Shown here: positions 16,209 through 26,334 of the stretch, one piece after another
How positions within the stretch are numbered: position 1 is the first letter of the stretch
How the letters are laid out: every line of letters starts with the position of its first letter
Origin: Halobaculum sp. MBLA0147
GTDB lineage: Archaea; Halobacteriota; Halobacteria; Halobacteriales; Haloferacaceae
Direction of reading: 5' to 3'
Assembly: GCF_041361345.1 (NCBI RefSeq)
Contig: NZ_JBGKAD010000002.1
Location: 124,001 to 188,000 of the forward strand
DNA: 64,000 nucleotides
Translations under genes and position numbers: made by a program
Notes under the pieces: generated by a model
The model's database searches: none
What the model was told of the DNA's origin: nothing
The model's input: the letters and a program-made list of their open reading frames with translations, nothing else

Positions 16209-18149
16209 ATGAGTGAGACCCCGCCAACCAGACTGATTTTTCAAAGCCTTCTTAAGGCCACAACCGAGGTTGCGTTTTTAATCGACTCGGACGGTCTTGT
16301 CGTTAAGGAACTCCGGAACGACAGCGACCACGAGTTACTCGACTATGACGGCGAAGAGCTGACAGGCAAGACGCTGTGGAACGCGCTTCGGTCCTCTCAG
16401 GTTGAGCATCTCCGTACCACCATCGAAGAGGTATTCGACTGTGGAGAGACACGGCTGGCCGACATTCAAATCGGCGTCGAGGGAAAAACGAGACAAGTAG
16501 AGGGGACGGTGAGTCCAGTCGGTGACGGAGAGCCCCGCTTTGCGTTGTTGACGATCGAAGACACTACCCAGCAAATAGACAGACAGCGTGATCGTGATAT
16601 ACTTAGCCGGGTATTCGAGGTCGCTCCCATTGGTATCGTTATCGTAGAACCGTCTGGGAACATATCACGGGCGAATGCGCGTGCCGAAGATATCCTTAAT
16701 CTAGAGCGAGAAGAAATCACTAATCGAACGTACAAAGATCAAGAGTGGAATATAACATATGACGACGGCACACCGATTGCTTCCGACGAGCACCCAGTGA
16801 CGAAAGTCCTACAGACTGGAGAACCAGTTCTTGGCTTGGAACATTGGATTGTGCTTCCTGATGGAACAAAAAAATGGCTTTCAAGCCACTCTGCTCCGGT
16901 GTTGGATGAGGGAGGTGATGTTGAGTGTGTCGTTGTCGGACTCGACGACATCACTCATGTGAAGTCTCGCGAAGAGCAACTGGAATGGCTGGTTAGAAGC
17001 GAGGAACTGGCGGACATCGGCGGTTGGGAGCTTGATCTCAAGACAGACATCGTCAGGGGAACGGCCGGCATGAGCCAACTGCACGGAGATGACGACTATC
17101 CCCTCCCACTAGAGGAAGTCATCACACTGTATCACCCCGATGACCGTCAAGATATTCGTGACGCAATCACCGCTTGTCGGGAGGAAGGCTCTCCGTTCGA
17201 GATCGAGGCCAGGCGGCGGACGGCTGACGGGTACGAACGCTGGGTCCGTGTGGCTGGAGAGCGTGTCGAACAAAAGGGAACAAAGAAGATCCGCGGTGTC
17301 CTCCGAGACATCACGGTTGATAAGGAACGTGAGCAGCGGCTCAGCGTGATGAATCGGGTATTACGTCATAATATCAGGAACCGTGCGAATGTCATACTTG
17401 GGCATGCTGATCTGGTGAAGGACGAGCTTGAGAAACTCAATATTCCGGAAAAAATAAAAACAGAGGAGCAAAATCCACTGAGATTGGTCGAGAAGGCGTC
17501 AAAAGAGGGCCGGGATCTCCAGTCCGAGGTTCGCCTGTTGGAGAAATTATTGGCTGACCTACAACAATCGTCTGTAGAACAGGCTGAGACGCGTGTTGAT
17601 ATGATCAGAACTGCCTCGGTAGACCTCACGGAGCTATCTGAGAAGGTGCGTGCCTTTGACGACGCAATTGACCGTATCGACACTGTGGATAATATCGAAC
17701 TCACCTCGGTTATTGATGCCCTAGTTACCGAATACGGCGAAGAGTTTCCCGAGGCCCATATCAACGTCACCGGCGACAACGTGACGGTGACCGGTGACCC
17801 AGAGGTCCTTCGCGTGATCTTTCAGATTCCTATTGAGAACGCACTCCAACACTGTGAGGCACCGGAGTTGAGCATCTCAGTGACCGCGCCATCGTCAAGA
17901 TCGGACCGCGCTGTTGTCAGCATCAAAGACGACGGACCTGGAATCCCCGAGTTAGAGAAGCGTTCGTTAGAGAAGGCTCAAGAGACACCGACGGCTCACA
18001 GCACAGGCATCGGACTGTGGACGATGCAGTGGCTCACCCGACGTATCGGGGGGGCAGTGTCCGTAGCCGAAAACACACACGGTGGAACGACGGTTAAATT
18101 GGAACTACCTATCTCTTTCAAAAGTAAACAACCTCTCTCGTCGGAGTAG
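16209..18149 (+). CDS. Multi-PAS sensor histidine kinase, soluble
   Basis: 646 residues with no membrane segment. Three PAS-like units are visible: residues about 8-120 (ATTEVAFLIDSDGLV), 135-250 (FEVAPIGIVIVEPSGN) and 265-375 (ELADIGGWELDL). The dimerisation/phosphoacceptor helix has RVLRHNIRNRANVILGHADL with His near 387. The ATPase part shows IENALQHC (N box), DDGPGIPE (G1) and STGIGLWTM (G2). No receiver domain is attached and no response regulator is adjacent, as is common for haloarchaeal kinases. Codon use is clearly richer in A/T than in the neighbours, which suggests acquisition by transfer. The signal is unknown. Confidence 0.92.
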   Translation: MSETPPTRLIFQSLLKATTEVAFLIDSDGLVVKELRNDSDHELLDYDGEELTGKTLWNALRSSQVEHLRTTIEEVFDCGETRLADIQIGVEGKTRQVEGTVSPVGDGEPRFALLTIEDTTQQIDRQRDRDILSRVFEVAPIGIVIVEPSGNISRANARAEDILNLEREEITNRTYKDQEWNITYDDGTPIASDEHPVTKVLQTGEPVLGLEHWIVLPDGTKKWLSSHSAPVLDEGGDVECVVVGLDDITHVKSREEQLEWLVRSEELADIGGWELDLKTDIVRGTAGMSQLHGDDDYPLPLEEVITLYHPDDRQDIRDAITACREEGSPFEIEARRRTADGYERWVRVAGERVEQKGTKKIRGVLRDITVDKEREQRLSVMNRVLRHNIRNRANVILGHADLVKDELEKLNIPEKIKTEEQNPLRLVEKASKEGRDLQSEVRLLEKLLADLQQSSVEQAETRVDMIRTASVDLTELSEKVRAFDDAIDRIDTVDNIELTSVIDALVTEYGEEFPEAHINVTGDNVTVTGDPEVLRVIFQIPIENALQHCEAPELSISVTAPSSRSDRAVVSIKDDGPGIPELEKRSLEKAQETPTAHSTGIGLWTMQWLTRRIGGAVSVAENTHGGTTVKLELPISFKSKQPLSSE

Positions 18150-18193
18150 TGTATCACTTGTAGTAGTTTTCCCGGACGAGACCCAGTTCGTAC

Positions 18194-19429
18194 TCACTCC
18201 GACGCAGCCGAGGCGCCGTCTGCGTCGCGCAGCGTCAGCGCCGCCACCGCCTCGCTGGCCCGCTCGCGAGCGCCCTCGGTGTCGTCGTCCGCGGCTACCG
18301 CCACACCCATCCGGCGCCCGGCGTACGCGTCCGGTTTTCCGAACAGTCGCAGGTCGACGGCTGGGCCGGCGAGCGCGTCGGCGACGCCGTCGACGGCCGG
18401 CACCGACAACGGCTCGTCGGCCACGAGCGCCGCACTCGCACCGGGCGTCTCCAGCCGGACCGCCGGAATCGGGAGTCCGAGGATCGCACGCAGGTGGAGT
18501 TCGAACTGGTCGAGCGACTGCGTGGCGAGCGTAACGAGTCCCGTGTCGTGGGGTCGCGGCGACAGTTCGCTGAACAACACCTCGCCGTCGACGACGAAGA
18601 ACTCCACGCCGAAGATGCCGTGGCCGCCGAGTCCGTCGGTCACCGCGCGGGCCATCCGCTCGGCCGCCGCGGCGGCCTCGTCGTCCATCGGGTGTGGCTG
18701 CCAACTCTCGCGGTAGTCGCCGTCCACCTGCCGGTGGCCCACCGGTGGACAGACGGTCGTCCCGTCGGCGTGACGCACCGTCAACAGCGTCACCTCGTAG
18801 TCGAGGTCGACCAACTCCTCGACGATCACGCGACCGGTGTCAGACCGCGACCCCTCCGTCGCCGTCCGCCACGCGTCGGCCGGATCGTCGCCCTCGCGGA
18901 CGACGGACTGGCCCTTCCCAGAGGAGGACATCGTCGGCTTCACCACCGCCGGGCGACCGATCTCGTCGAGCGCCGCCCGGTAGGCGTCCTCGCCGTCTGC
19001 GAACCGGTAGTCGCTCGTCGGGACGCCCACCTCCTCGGCGGCGAACTCTCTGATCCACTCGCGATCCATCGTCAGTCGCGTCGCCTCCGCCGTCGGCACC
19101 ACGTCGTAGCCGTCCGCCTCCAGTCGTTCGAGTTCGGCCGTCGCCACCGCCTCGATCTCCGGGACGATCACTGCCGGCTCCACGTCCTCGACGACTGCGC
19201 GGAGCGCGTCGGCGTCGGTCATGTCGATCGTTCGCGCGTCGTGGGCCGCCTGCATCGCCGGCGCGTTCTCGTAGCGGTCGACCGCGACCGTCTCGACGCC
19301 GAGCCGCTGGGCCGCGAAGACGAGTTCCTTGCCGAGTTCGCCACTCCCGAGGAGCAAGAGCGTCGTCGCGTTCGCGGCATCTGGAGTGCCGATCGAGCCG
19401 AGCGTGGCCGCGTCGGGGTCGTGTGTCAC
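18194..19429 (-). CDS. purT: Formate-dependent phosphoribosylglycinamide formyltransferase
   Basis: 411 residues, normal length for PurT. It catalyses the formate- and ATP-dependent formylation of GAR in purine synthesis. The N-terminal nucleotide-binding fold has [20 protein letters not shown] and [13 protein letters not shown]. The ATP-grasp domain shows [19 protein letters not shown], then [24 protein letters not shown] and [19 protein letters not shown]. It stands alone on the minus strand between the kinase and the CPBP remnant. No purine genes are adjacent. Confidence 0.95.
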   Translation of the reverse strand: MTHDPDAATLGSIGTPDAANATTLLLLGSGELGKELVFAAQRLGVETVAVDRYENAPAMQAAHDARTIDMTDADALRAVVEDVEPAVIVPEIEAVATAELERLEADGYDVVPTAEATRLTMDREWIREFAAEEVGVPTSDYRFADGEDAYRAALDEIGRPAVVKPTMSSSGKGQSVVREGDDPADAWRTATEGSRSDTGRVIVEELVDLDYEVTLLTVRHADGTTVCPPVGHRQVDGDYRESWQPHPMDDEAAAAAERMARAVTDGLGGHGIFGVEFFVVDGEVLFSELSPRPHDTGLVTLATQSLDQFELHLRAILGLPIPAVRLETPGASAALVADEPLSVPAVDGVADALAGPAVDLRLFGKPDAYAGRRMGVAVAADDDTEGARERASEAVAALTLRDADGASAASE

Positions 19430-19599
19430 GGACAGCGTCTCGGCGGGCTGCGGGATACCTCTGGTGGTCGTCGGTGTCAGCTACCATGACTCGGACGCCC
19501 GTCTCTGAGAACGTGGTCTTCGTGTGTCGCGGTCGGGGGACGGATCCGTCTTCGAGACGTCGGCGTCGTAGGCTAAGGTACCGCAACCCCCCGACCAGA

Positions 19600-19865
19600 C
19601 TACCCGAACCTCTCGGAGAGGATACGCGCCCCGGGCACGCCGATCCGCTCGGCGGCCGCCACGTGTTCGAACAGATCCACCTCGTGAACTTCGGCGGTTC
19701 CGTCGTCGGCGCGCTCGTCGGTGCGGCGACTATCACCGTCGGCGGCGTGGTGTTCGGGACGGTCTACGAGCGGACCCGCAACCTAGTCGTCCCGATCCTG
19801 GCCCACGGCGCGTACAACACCGTGTTGTTGGTCGCGACCTTCCTCACCACCCGAGGAGGCTGCCG
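19600..19865 (+). pseudogene. C-terminal remnant of a CPBP intramembrane metalloprotease
   Basis: The reading frame gives IHLVNFGG, then VGGVVFGTVYERTRNLVVPI and LAHGAYNTVLLVATFLT. This is the last part of a CPBP (Abi) protease, including the H-x3-N helix. The N-terminal helices and the EE-x3-R motif are missing, and upstream in-frame residues are Arg/Pro-rich noise. The tail is cut off by the end of the convergent hydrolase gene. Confidence 0.55.
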
Positions 19866-19867
19866 CG

Positions 19868-22267
19868 TCAGATCGGCGGGACGAGCAGGTTCCAGTACCA
19901 CAGCAGCCAGTAGAACCCGACGAGTGAGGCGGTGACGACGGTGTACGAGAGTCGCCCGACGACACCCCAGTCGTCGCTCCGCCAGACGTGCGCCAGTCCG
20001 GCGACGGCACCCGCGGCGGCGACGAGGCCGACGAGTTGCCCGGCGAACGCGAACTGGAACGTCACACTCGGCGTGGAGAGCGTCGTCAGCGGGTCGACGG
20101 CGAAGTGGGCGAGCAGACCCGCCAGTCCGGCCAGCGCCGCGAGGTAGCCACCGGCGGCGAGCGCCTTCACCCGAGTCGACCGCTCGCGGAGCGCCCCCCG
20201 CCACCCATCCGACTCGTCGGGGGAGGCATCTCCGGCACCTCCCGCCCCGCCGTCGGGGGTCTCGGTCCCCGGCGATTCGTCCGGCGTCGCCTCCGTCTCC
20301 GACGCTGCCGCCGCAGTTCCGTCGGCCGACTCCGCTCCCGTCACCGCCCTGTCACCCGGTTCCTCGGCCGTCGTAGAGTCACTCTCCGGCTCGTCACCGC
20401 GAGTGTGTCGCCACGCCGCCGCGAGGGGCCACCCGACGAGCGAACCGAGACCGCCGAGAGCGGCGAGTCCGCCGACTGCACCGTGCAGAGAGAGTCGGTC
20501 GGTCCCGTCGACACGGCCGAGTGCAGTGGGTCCGCCGTCACAGAAGAGGTACTGTGCCGTCGTCACGTCGTCCGTGTCGCCGGCGCCGTCCCCGAACGCG
20601 ATCCGGCGGTTCTCGTCGACGTGTTCGAACAGGCGTGGCTCGATCTCGATCCACGTGTCCGTCTCGCCATCGGCCGTCGTCTCCAGCGTACCGTCCCCTG
20701 CCGCGTCGACGGTCACCGACCGGGCGTCCAACACGCTGAACAGTCTGTCGTAACTGGTGTACGACTGTCTGAGCGACCGGTACGTCCCCGTGAGCGCGTC
20801 CGCCGGGGTGGGCGAGTCGACCGGAGTCGGAGTCGCATCCGCGGAGTCCGCGCTCGCGTTCCCGTTGGTCGGCTCGGAGTCGGAGTCACTCGACGTCGCG
20901 TTCGACTCCGAGTTCGTCGGGAACAACTCAGCGAACAGCTCGTCCACTACGTCGCCCGCGGCCGCTCCTCCGGCAGGTGCGTCGAACGCGAGGAACAGTC
21001 CGACGTCCGACTCGGGAACCACGGCGAAGTAACTGTAGAACCCGACCGTCGCGCCGTTGTGAGACAGGATCCGCACGTCGCCACGGAACTCTTCGAAGAG
21101 ACCGAAGGCCGTCCCGGACAGTTCCTCGTGGTGTGTCGCCCACTGCTCGTGGGTCGCCGCGACTGTCCCCGGTGCCAGCACGCGACTGCCGTCGAGCACC
21201 CCGTCGTTCAGGTGGAGCCGGAGGAACCGCGCGGCGTCCGGTGCCGTCGTCGACAGTGATCCGGCCGGGGTGAGTCCGAGTAGCGGGAAGGTCCCGTCCG
21301 GATACGTTCCAGTACTGGCGTGACTCGTCGCGTGCGCTCGTTCCAGAGGGTCCGGGAGCGGTTGCCGGAAGCTACTCCGGTCCATCCCGGCCGGACGCAG
21401 CAGCGTCGCGTCGATCGCCTCGTGGAACGGCGCGTCCCGTGTCGCCGCGAGCACCTGTCCGAGCAGTGCGTAGCCGAAGTTGGCGTACGACCCGACACGA
21501 CCGGGCGGTCGCACACAGGCGTGCGGGTGCTCGCGGAGGTACGTCGGTAGCGAGGCGAACGCATCGTGATCGGTGATCCACATCCCGCGGTTGGTCGCCT
21601 CGAACCCGCCGCGGTGTGTCGCCAACTCCGCGATCGTGGCGACCTCGCCGCGGTAGTCGTCGACGGGCACGTCGAGGTGGCTCGTGATCGGATCGTCCGG
21701 CGCCAGGTTCCCACGCTGGATCTGGTCCATCACGGCCGTCGCGACGAACGGCTTCGAGACGGAGCCGACGCGGAACACCGTCTGCTCGGCGTCGACTGGT
21801 GTCTCCGAGGCACGGTCCACGAACCCGTACCCGGCGGTGACGGTGTCCGCGCCCGCGACGACCGCCGCCGTCGCTCCCGGAACGTCGTGCTCGTCGAGGG
21901 CCGCCGGGAGCAGGTCGTCGAGGTGCGCCCGGATCTGCGCGGCGTCGACACGCTCGCCGACGGACGCCGTCCCGTCGGGGGTGGTCGTGAGATTCTGGGT
22001 GGCGGTGTCGCGAGTGTGACTCGCCCCCGTCGGAGGCGAGTCTCGGGTCGAGGCTGCGCCTGTGTGTGTGTACCCGGCGGCGAGCGATCCGTCTCTCGGC
22101 GACGCCACCGGTACACCGGTCCCCTCTCGACTCGCGCCCGCGGCCGTCACCGGTCGAGCCAGTCCGAGTGTCGTGCCCGCACCGACCGCTGCGAGAAACG
22201 CTCGCCGCCCCGTGGCAGACTCCTCCGGTGTCTCGGCGTCGGTGTCGTGTCTTCGTGTCCGTGTCAT
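19868..22267 (-). CDS. Exported beta-lactamase-fold serine hydrolase with membrane tail
   Basis: 799 residues. A twin-arginine signal (RRAFLAAVGAG) starts near residue 21. The class C beta-lactamase/DD-peptidase-like domain has the nucleophile motif SVSK (Ser169, Lys172) and a Tyr-x-Asn element in SYANFGYALLGQ. A middle beta-rich region follows (about residues 500-600), then about five membrane segments in the C-terminal 200 residues, separated by an acidic Glu/Thr-rich loop. Active site and extra domain should face outside. Archaea lack murein, so the substrate is not a classical peptidoglycan; esterase or peptidase activity is possible. Downstream it converges with the CPBP remnant. Confidence 0.85.
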   Translation of the reverse strand: MTRTRRHDTDAETPEESATGRRAFLAAVGAGTTLGLARPVTAAGASREGTGVPVASPRDGSLAAGYTHTGAASTRDSPPTGASHTRDTATQNLTTTPDGTASVGERVDAAQIRAHLDDLLPAALDEHDVPGATAAVVAGADTVTAGYGFVDRASETPVDAEQTVFRVGSVSKPFVATAVMDQIQRGNLAPDDPITSHLDVPVDDYRGEVATIAELATHRGGFEATNRGMWITDHDAFASLPTYLREHPHACVRPPGRVGSYANFGYALLGQVLAATRDAPFHEAIDATLLRPAGMDRSSFRQPLPDPLERAHATSHASTGTYPDGTFPLLGLTPAGSLSTTAPDAARFLRLHLNDGVLDGSRVLAPGTVAATHEQWATHHEELSGTAFGLFEEFRGDVRILSHNGATVGFYSYFAVVPESDVGLFLAFDAPAGGAAAGDVVDELFAELFPTNSESNATSSDSDSEPTNGNASADSADATPTPVDSPTPADALTGTYRSLRQSYTSYDRLFSVLDARSVTVDAAGDGTLETTADGETDTWIEIEPRLFEHVDENRRIAFGDGAGDTDDVTTAQYLFCDGGPTALGRVDGTDRLSLHGAVGGLAALGGLGSLVGWPLAAAWRHTRGDEPESDSTTAEEPGDRAVTGAESADGTAAAASETEATPDESPGTETPDGGAGGAGDASPDESDGWRGALRERSTRVKALAAGGYLAALAGLAGLLAHFAVDPLTTLSTPSVTFQFAFAGQLVGLVAAAGAVAGLAHVWRSDDWGVVGRLSYTVVTASLVGFYWLLWYWNLLVPPI

Positions 22268-22507
22268 GTGTGAACTGTCGGATCGTCGGACCGTGTCGGG
22301 GCCCGACTGATCGATCCGAGGCCCCGCTCGGTCCCGTCCGACTGGTCGTGTTCACACACAGAGTCGCACCCCGCAAGAGCGTTCTGCGAACTGGGTTTCA
22401 CGAGATCGGCTCACACGGTAAAGTGACGACACCGGCGCAGGGGTGTCGACGCGACCTCGTCGCCGAAACCGCTAAGCGCGGGGGTACCGACCCACGAACG
22501 ACGAGTG

Positions 22508-23749
22508 ATGGGCGACCCGACTCCGTCTGCCGACGATCCACGCGAGGTGTTGGGAGTCGGCGGAGACGCGACACCCGACGAGATCAAACTCGCCGCCGGC
22601 GTGGCGAAACAGCAGTTCAACCCCGACCGGTACCCCGACGAGCAGAAGCGCGCCGCCCGCGAGCAGTTCTACCGCGTCCGGGCCGCCGAGGAGGCACTCC
22701 TGTCCGACGCCGACTTCGACACATTGGTCGCGAAGATAGGCAGTGGCAGCAGCGCGGAGTCACCGGCGGGGACGCGAGCGACCCCAGACAGGGAGTCGAC
22801 GGGTGACGACGGGGAGTCGACGGGGATCGACCCGTACCGGGGGTCGCCGCAGCTCCGGACCAACGCGGACACCGTCGCCGTCGCCGAGCCGGTGACGGTC
22901 TCCGTCACCACGGCAGACGAGGACGGGGACGAGCCGCCGGCGTCGTGGGTCGACCGACTCCGAGTGGATGTGTGCCGACGGAGTCTGGCTGCACGAGAGT
23001 CGGAGCGGGAGCGTGGAGCGAACGCCGCGGAGGAGTCGGAGTGTGTCACCTCGGGAGTGTCGTTCGATGCGGACGGAGAGACGACTGTACGGCCGAGTGA
23101 TCCGGGGCGGTACACGGTCACCGTCCGGCGCGAGGGAGATCCGCCCGTGACGGACCCGGACCAGTCGGATCGTTCCACCGAGACCGCGAGCGGGTCCGAC
23201 GACGAGACGACGGTCGCGTTCGACGCCGTGCGAGTCGAGCGACCGCGGTTGCACGTCGACGCCGAGACGCCGGCCGGTGTCGACCCGCGCGTACCGGCCG
23301 GGCAACCGGTCGAAGTCCGCGTCGAGGGCGCGGAGACAGGATCATCGCTGCCGCGGGCGCGGGTCACTGCCGAGAACGGAGCCGACGGGACGACGGTGAC
23401 CGCGACGGCAGACGCGACGGGGCGAGTGTCGCTGGCGCTCGACCCCGGATACTGGACGCTCTCCGCGAAGTCACCGCGCGTCGACGACCGGACGGACGAC
23501 GCACTCGCGTCGGCCGAACGGTCCGTCGTCGTCGCTCGCGAGACGACCACCGAGCGCGACGCCGCGGGTGAGACAGCGGCGTGGCGAGAGCGAGTCCTCC
23601 CGGCGGTGTGTGGTGCCGGCGTCGTGGCGGGGGTCGGCGGTGGGACGCTGGCGGTGTACTTCGGCGGCCTCGCCGCGGCACCGACGGCGCTCGGTGGGCT
23701 CCTCGTCGCCGTCGTCGGCGTGCTCGGGTACGCGTCGAGTGTCGAGTAG
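22508..23749 (+). CDS. Membrane-anchored J-like protein with NPD motif and Ig-like domains
   Basis: About 413 residues from the ATG at 22508 (a GTG at 22505 is also possible). The N-terminus is J-like: DPREVLGVGGDATPDEIKL, then FNPDRYPDEQKRAAREQFYR and VRAAEEALLSD, with NPD in place of HPD. An acidic linker and about two Ig-like regions follow (VAVAEPVTVSVTTADED; VPAGQPVEVRVEG). One or two C-terminal membrane segments begin near VLPAVCGAGVVAGVGG. It shares the FNPD-x3-EQKR-x-ARE-x-FY signature with the J-like protein of the grpE-hsp70 operon at 10970, so the two are paralogues. It is followed, across a divergent regulator, by the GTPase genes on the same strand. Confidence 0.75.
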   Translation: MGDPTPSADDPREVLGVGGDATPDEIKLAAGVAKQQFNPDRYPDEQKRAAREQFYRVRAAEEALLSDADFDTLVAKIGSGSSAESPAGTRATPDRESTGDDGESTGIDPYRGSPQLRTNADTVAVAEPVTVSVTTADEDGDEPPASWVDRLRVDVCRRSLAARESERERGANAAEESECVTSGVSFDADGETTVRPSDPGRYTVTVRREGDPPVTDPDQSDRSTETASGSDDETTVAFDAVRVERPRLHVDAETPAGVDPRVPAGQPVEVRVEGAETGSSLPRARVTAENGADGTTVTATADATGRVSLALDPGYWTLSAKSPRVDDRTDDALASAERSVVVARETTTERDAAGETAAWRERVLPAVCGAGVVAGVGGGTLAVYFGGLAAAPTALGGLLVAVVGVLGYASSVE

Positions 23750-23807
23750 TGGAGTCGAGACGACAAGCGAACCGAGAGTTATCGGGTGTCGGCGACGTGG
23801 AGGTGGC

Positions 23808-24407
23808 TCACGTGTCGTCGACGTCCTCGAAGTCTACCTCGTCGAGTCCTGTTCCTGCCGCTTCGGCCGCTCCGACGTCGTAGTGTTCGTGGACCAGTGG
23901 ACGGAGCGCCTGGAGAATCAGCTCCGCAGCCAGCGGCGAGACGTCGAGATCGGCAGCCATCGTCCGGTGAGTCACCTCGCCACGCTCGCGGTCGACCGCG
24001 TACGTGAGTGCCGTCGCGAGGCCGGTGACTCCGTGGCGATCGACGTAGGTGTCGATGTCCGCGTCCGTCTCTCGGCGACCGACGGCGTCGACGAGTGCCG
24101 GTGTGATCGTGTACTCGGTGTCACCGGCCCCCGTCGTCACGGTCAGGTCGATCTCGCGGGTGGTGTACCGCCGGGGCTGCTCGTCGTCGGTCACCGCGAC
24201 GACACCGGCGTCGACGAGGCGGTCGACATAGCTGTACGCCGTCCCCTGAGCGAGGTCGAGGTTCTCCACGATGTCGCGGACGGTCGCCTCGCCCTCCCGA
24301 TCGAGGTAGGCGTACAATCGAGCGAGTCGTGGCTCCTCGAGGAGGTCGGCGACCGAGAGGAAGTCTCGGACGACGTCGCCGTCGGTGCGGGTCGAGGTGC
24401 GTGACAC
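23808..24407 (-). CDS. Winged-helix transcription regulator (DUF7437-like)
   Basis: 199 residues. The first 75 residues form a winged helix: RLARLYAYLDREGEATVRDI, then DLAQGTAYSYVDRLVDAGVV and RRYTTREIDLTV. The C-terminal half has a second helical region (ATALTYAVDRERGEVTHRTM) and an acidic tail. It resembles haloarchaeal DUF7437 regulators. It is transcribed away from the GTPase gene, and the inverted repeat TTTAC-N9-GTAAA lies between the two starts, so it probably regulates itself and that gene. Confidence 0.75.
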   Translation of the reverse strand: MSRTSTRTDGDVVRDFLSVADLLEEPRLARLYAYLDREGEATVRDIVENLDLAQGTAYSYVDRLVDAGVVAVTDDEQPRRYTTREIDLTVTTGAGDTEYTITPALVDAVGRRETDADIDTYVDRHGVTGLATALTYAVDRERGEVTHRTMAADLDVSPLAAELILQALRPLVHEHYDVGAAEAAGTGLDEVDFEDVDDT

Positions 24408-24424
24408 GGTGGTCTCGACTACAG

Positions 24425-24443
24425 TTTACAGCGAATCGGTAAA
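24425..24443. promoter_or_regulatory. Inverted repeat TTTAC-N9-GTAAA between divergent genes
   Basis: Perfect five-base arms in the 51-base gap between the regulator start at 24407 and the GTPase start at 24459. Position and symmetry fit an operator for the winged-helix regulator. Confidence 0.4.
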
Positions 24444-24458
24444 GAGCGTTGCGACCAG

Positions 24459-26318
24459 TTGGTCGAGACCGACAGCCACCGACGACCCGTCGTCAGACTT
24501 TTGCTGGCGCTCGGGGGAGAGGGTCTCGTGTCACTCCTCGGACGACTGGCGTCGGTCACGCCACTCCACCGGCGGGAGTTGTTCCTGCTGTGTACGTTGC
24601 CGCCGGTGTTGCTCGTCACGGGGCTGGAGGTCGTCCGACTGGTCGGCGAGGCGGTGACGAAGCGACCGAAGGGGCTCCCGTACCACCTCTTGTACGCGCC
24701 GGGAGCGGTCTTGGGGCTCGACCCCGGGGTGACGCGGGCCGTCGCCGGCGGGTTCCTCCTCGGACTGTTCCTGTTGACCGCGCTCGACGAGTACAAGCGC
24801 GTCCACGGCGTCCTCCTGTTGATCCTCTCTGGTGTCGGACTCGTGGTGTTGAACGGTGTCGACGTGCTCCTCGTGGACTGGACGCGGCAGGTCGGGCCGC
24901 TCGTCGTCGGGGTCCTGCTCGGTGCGACCGTCGGCGGACTGCGACGCGGTGGCTCGCTCGGCGTCACTCACGACGTGTTCCGTGACGGGCCGGAGACGAG
25001 CCTCCGCGAGTTCCCGCGTGCGCTGTACCGGGTGTTCGCCGTCGTCGGGCTGGTCGCGGTGGTCGCCTTAGTCGAGTCGGCGGTGATCTACGACAGTCCA
25101 CTCGTCGCGCGACCGGACGGAATCACGATGCAAGCGTTCGAACTCCGGGGTGTGGTCTGGCGTGGGTTCTTGTACGACGCCGGGGTCGTCGTCGGGTTCC
25201 TCGCGTCGATCTGGACGTTCCGCTCGAACACCGCCGACACGGAGGTGGTGTTGCTCGGCCCGACGGGCGCCGGGAAGACGAGCACGCTCGCCGGGTTGGC
25301 GGCGTCCGCGCCGGCGTACGCAGGTGGGACGGCCGACGTGAACGAACCGCTCGCGAAGCTGCGGGACGGGTTGGAGAGCGACGGGACGTTCCCGAGCACC
25401 AGACGCGACCGGCTCTACCCGCTCTCGTTGTCGTACAGACACGGGCGACTGTTCCCGCGGAAGGTGACGATCAGGACGCTCGACTACGCGGGTGACCACC
25501 TCGCGGACTTCGAGCCGCGCCGATCTGCCGACGAGACCCTCACCGACGACGCGACGACGGTGTTCGAGGTGGCGCGGTACCTCTACCACCGGGCGGCCGT
25601 GGCGGACGGCGGTGCGGGCGAGTTCGCGGAGTGGGCGACTGGTGAGTCGGCCGAGACCACCGACGACGAACCGCAGCCCGACACGGAGGAGACGGACGCC
25701 GCTCCACTCCGAGGTGGCGACGAGCCGGTGGGGAGAGATCCGGGGACAGTCTCGGGGTTGGCGGAGACGAGTGGGAGCGAGCGCGTCGCGGAGTTGGTCG
25801 CGGACGCGGTGTACCACGCCGACGTGGTCGGACTGGTGTATCCGATGGACGACTTCGCGCAGCCGGCAGTAGAGTCGGGGACGGTGCCGCCGTACGCCAG
25901 AGTCGTCGACGGCGAGTTGGAGAACCCTCGTGTCCGGGAGTCGTACACGGAGACGCTGGCGTCCGTCGTCGAGACGGCCGCCGATACGACGGACCTGTTC
26001 GCCGTCGCGACGAAAGCCGACTACGTCCGCGAGTACGCCGCGATCGAAAGCGGGGTCAACCCGGACCGAGACTGGCGGGCGTTCGGGCGTGTGATCGCTC
26101 GCGACTGTGTCGGTGACGCGATGCCGGCCGTGTTGCACGACGACACGGTGCCTGTGTACCTCCCCGTCACCGACGACGAGCCACCCGGACGGCGAAAAGA
26201 GTTGTCGGTCGATCTGGACACGGAGAGCGACCGACTCCCACTGCACGGTGCCGAGTCGCTGTTGGATCGCACCGGGCGGTGGCGACTCACCGATCTGCTG
26301 CGGGGTGACGGACCGTGA
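24459..26318 (+). CDS. Polytopic membrane protein with C-terminal TRAFAC-like GTPase domain
   Basis: Up to 619 residues from a TTG at 24459; a GTG at 24528 is an alternative start. About six membrane segments occupy residues 35-265 (for example LLCTLPPVLLVTGLEVVRLV and LLLILSGVGLVVLNGVDVLL). The GTPase domain follows: G1 LLGPTGAGKTSTLAGL near 267-274, G3 LDYAGDHL near 341, G4 ATKADYV near 516. An acidic insert (about residues 390-430) interrupts the domain, and the segment VADAVYHADVVGLVYPMDDF resembles the strand before G4. It has 16 bases to the next gene and is divergent from a regulator. It has no obvious housekeeping counterpart; a membrane switch working with the J-like/Ig protein is inferred from position only. 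Confidence 0.75.
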   Translation: MVETDSHRRPVVRLLLALGGEGLVSLLGRLASVTPLHRRELFLLCTLPPVLLVTGLEVVRLVGEAVTKRPKGLPYHLLYAPGAVLGLDPGVTRAVAGGFLLGLFLLTALDEYKRVHGVLLLILSGVGLVVLNGVDVLLVDWTRQVGPLVVGVLLGATVGGLRRGGSLGVTHDVFRDGPETSLREFPRALYRVFAVVGLVAVVALVESAVIYDSPLVARPDGITMQAFELRGVVWRGFLYDAGVVVGFLASIWTFRSNTADTEVVLLGPTGAGKTSTLAGLAASAPAYAGGTADVNEPLAKLRDGLESDGTFPSTRRDRLYPLSLSYRHGRLFPRKVTIRTLDYAGDHLADFEPRRSADETLTDDATTVFEVARYLYHRAAVADGGAGEFAEWATGESAETTDDEPQPDTEETDAAPLRGGDEPVGRDPGTVSGLAETSGSERVAELVADAVYHADVVGLVYPMDDFAQPAVESGTVPPYARVVDGELENPRVRESYTETLASVVETAADTTDLFAVATKADYVREYAAIESGVNPDRDWRAFGRVIARDCVGDAMPAVLHDDTVPVYLPVTDDEPPGRRKELSVDLDTESDRLPLHGAESLLDRTGRWRLTDLLRGDGP

Positions 26319-26334
26319 GGAGGGGTGACCGACA

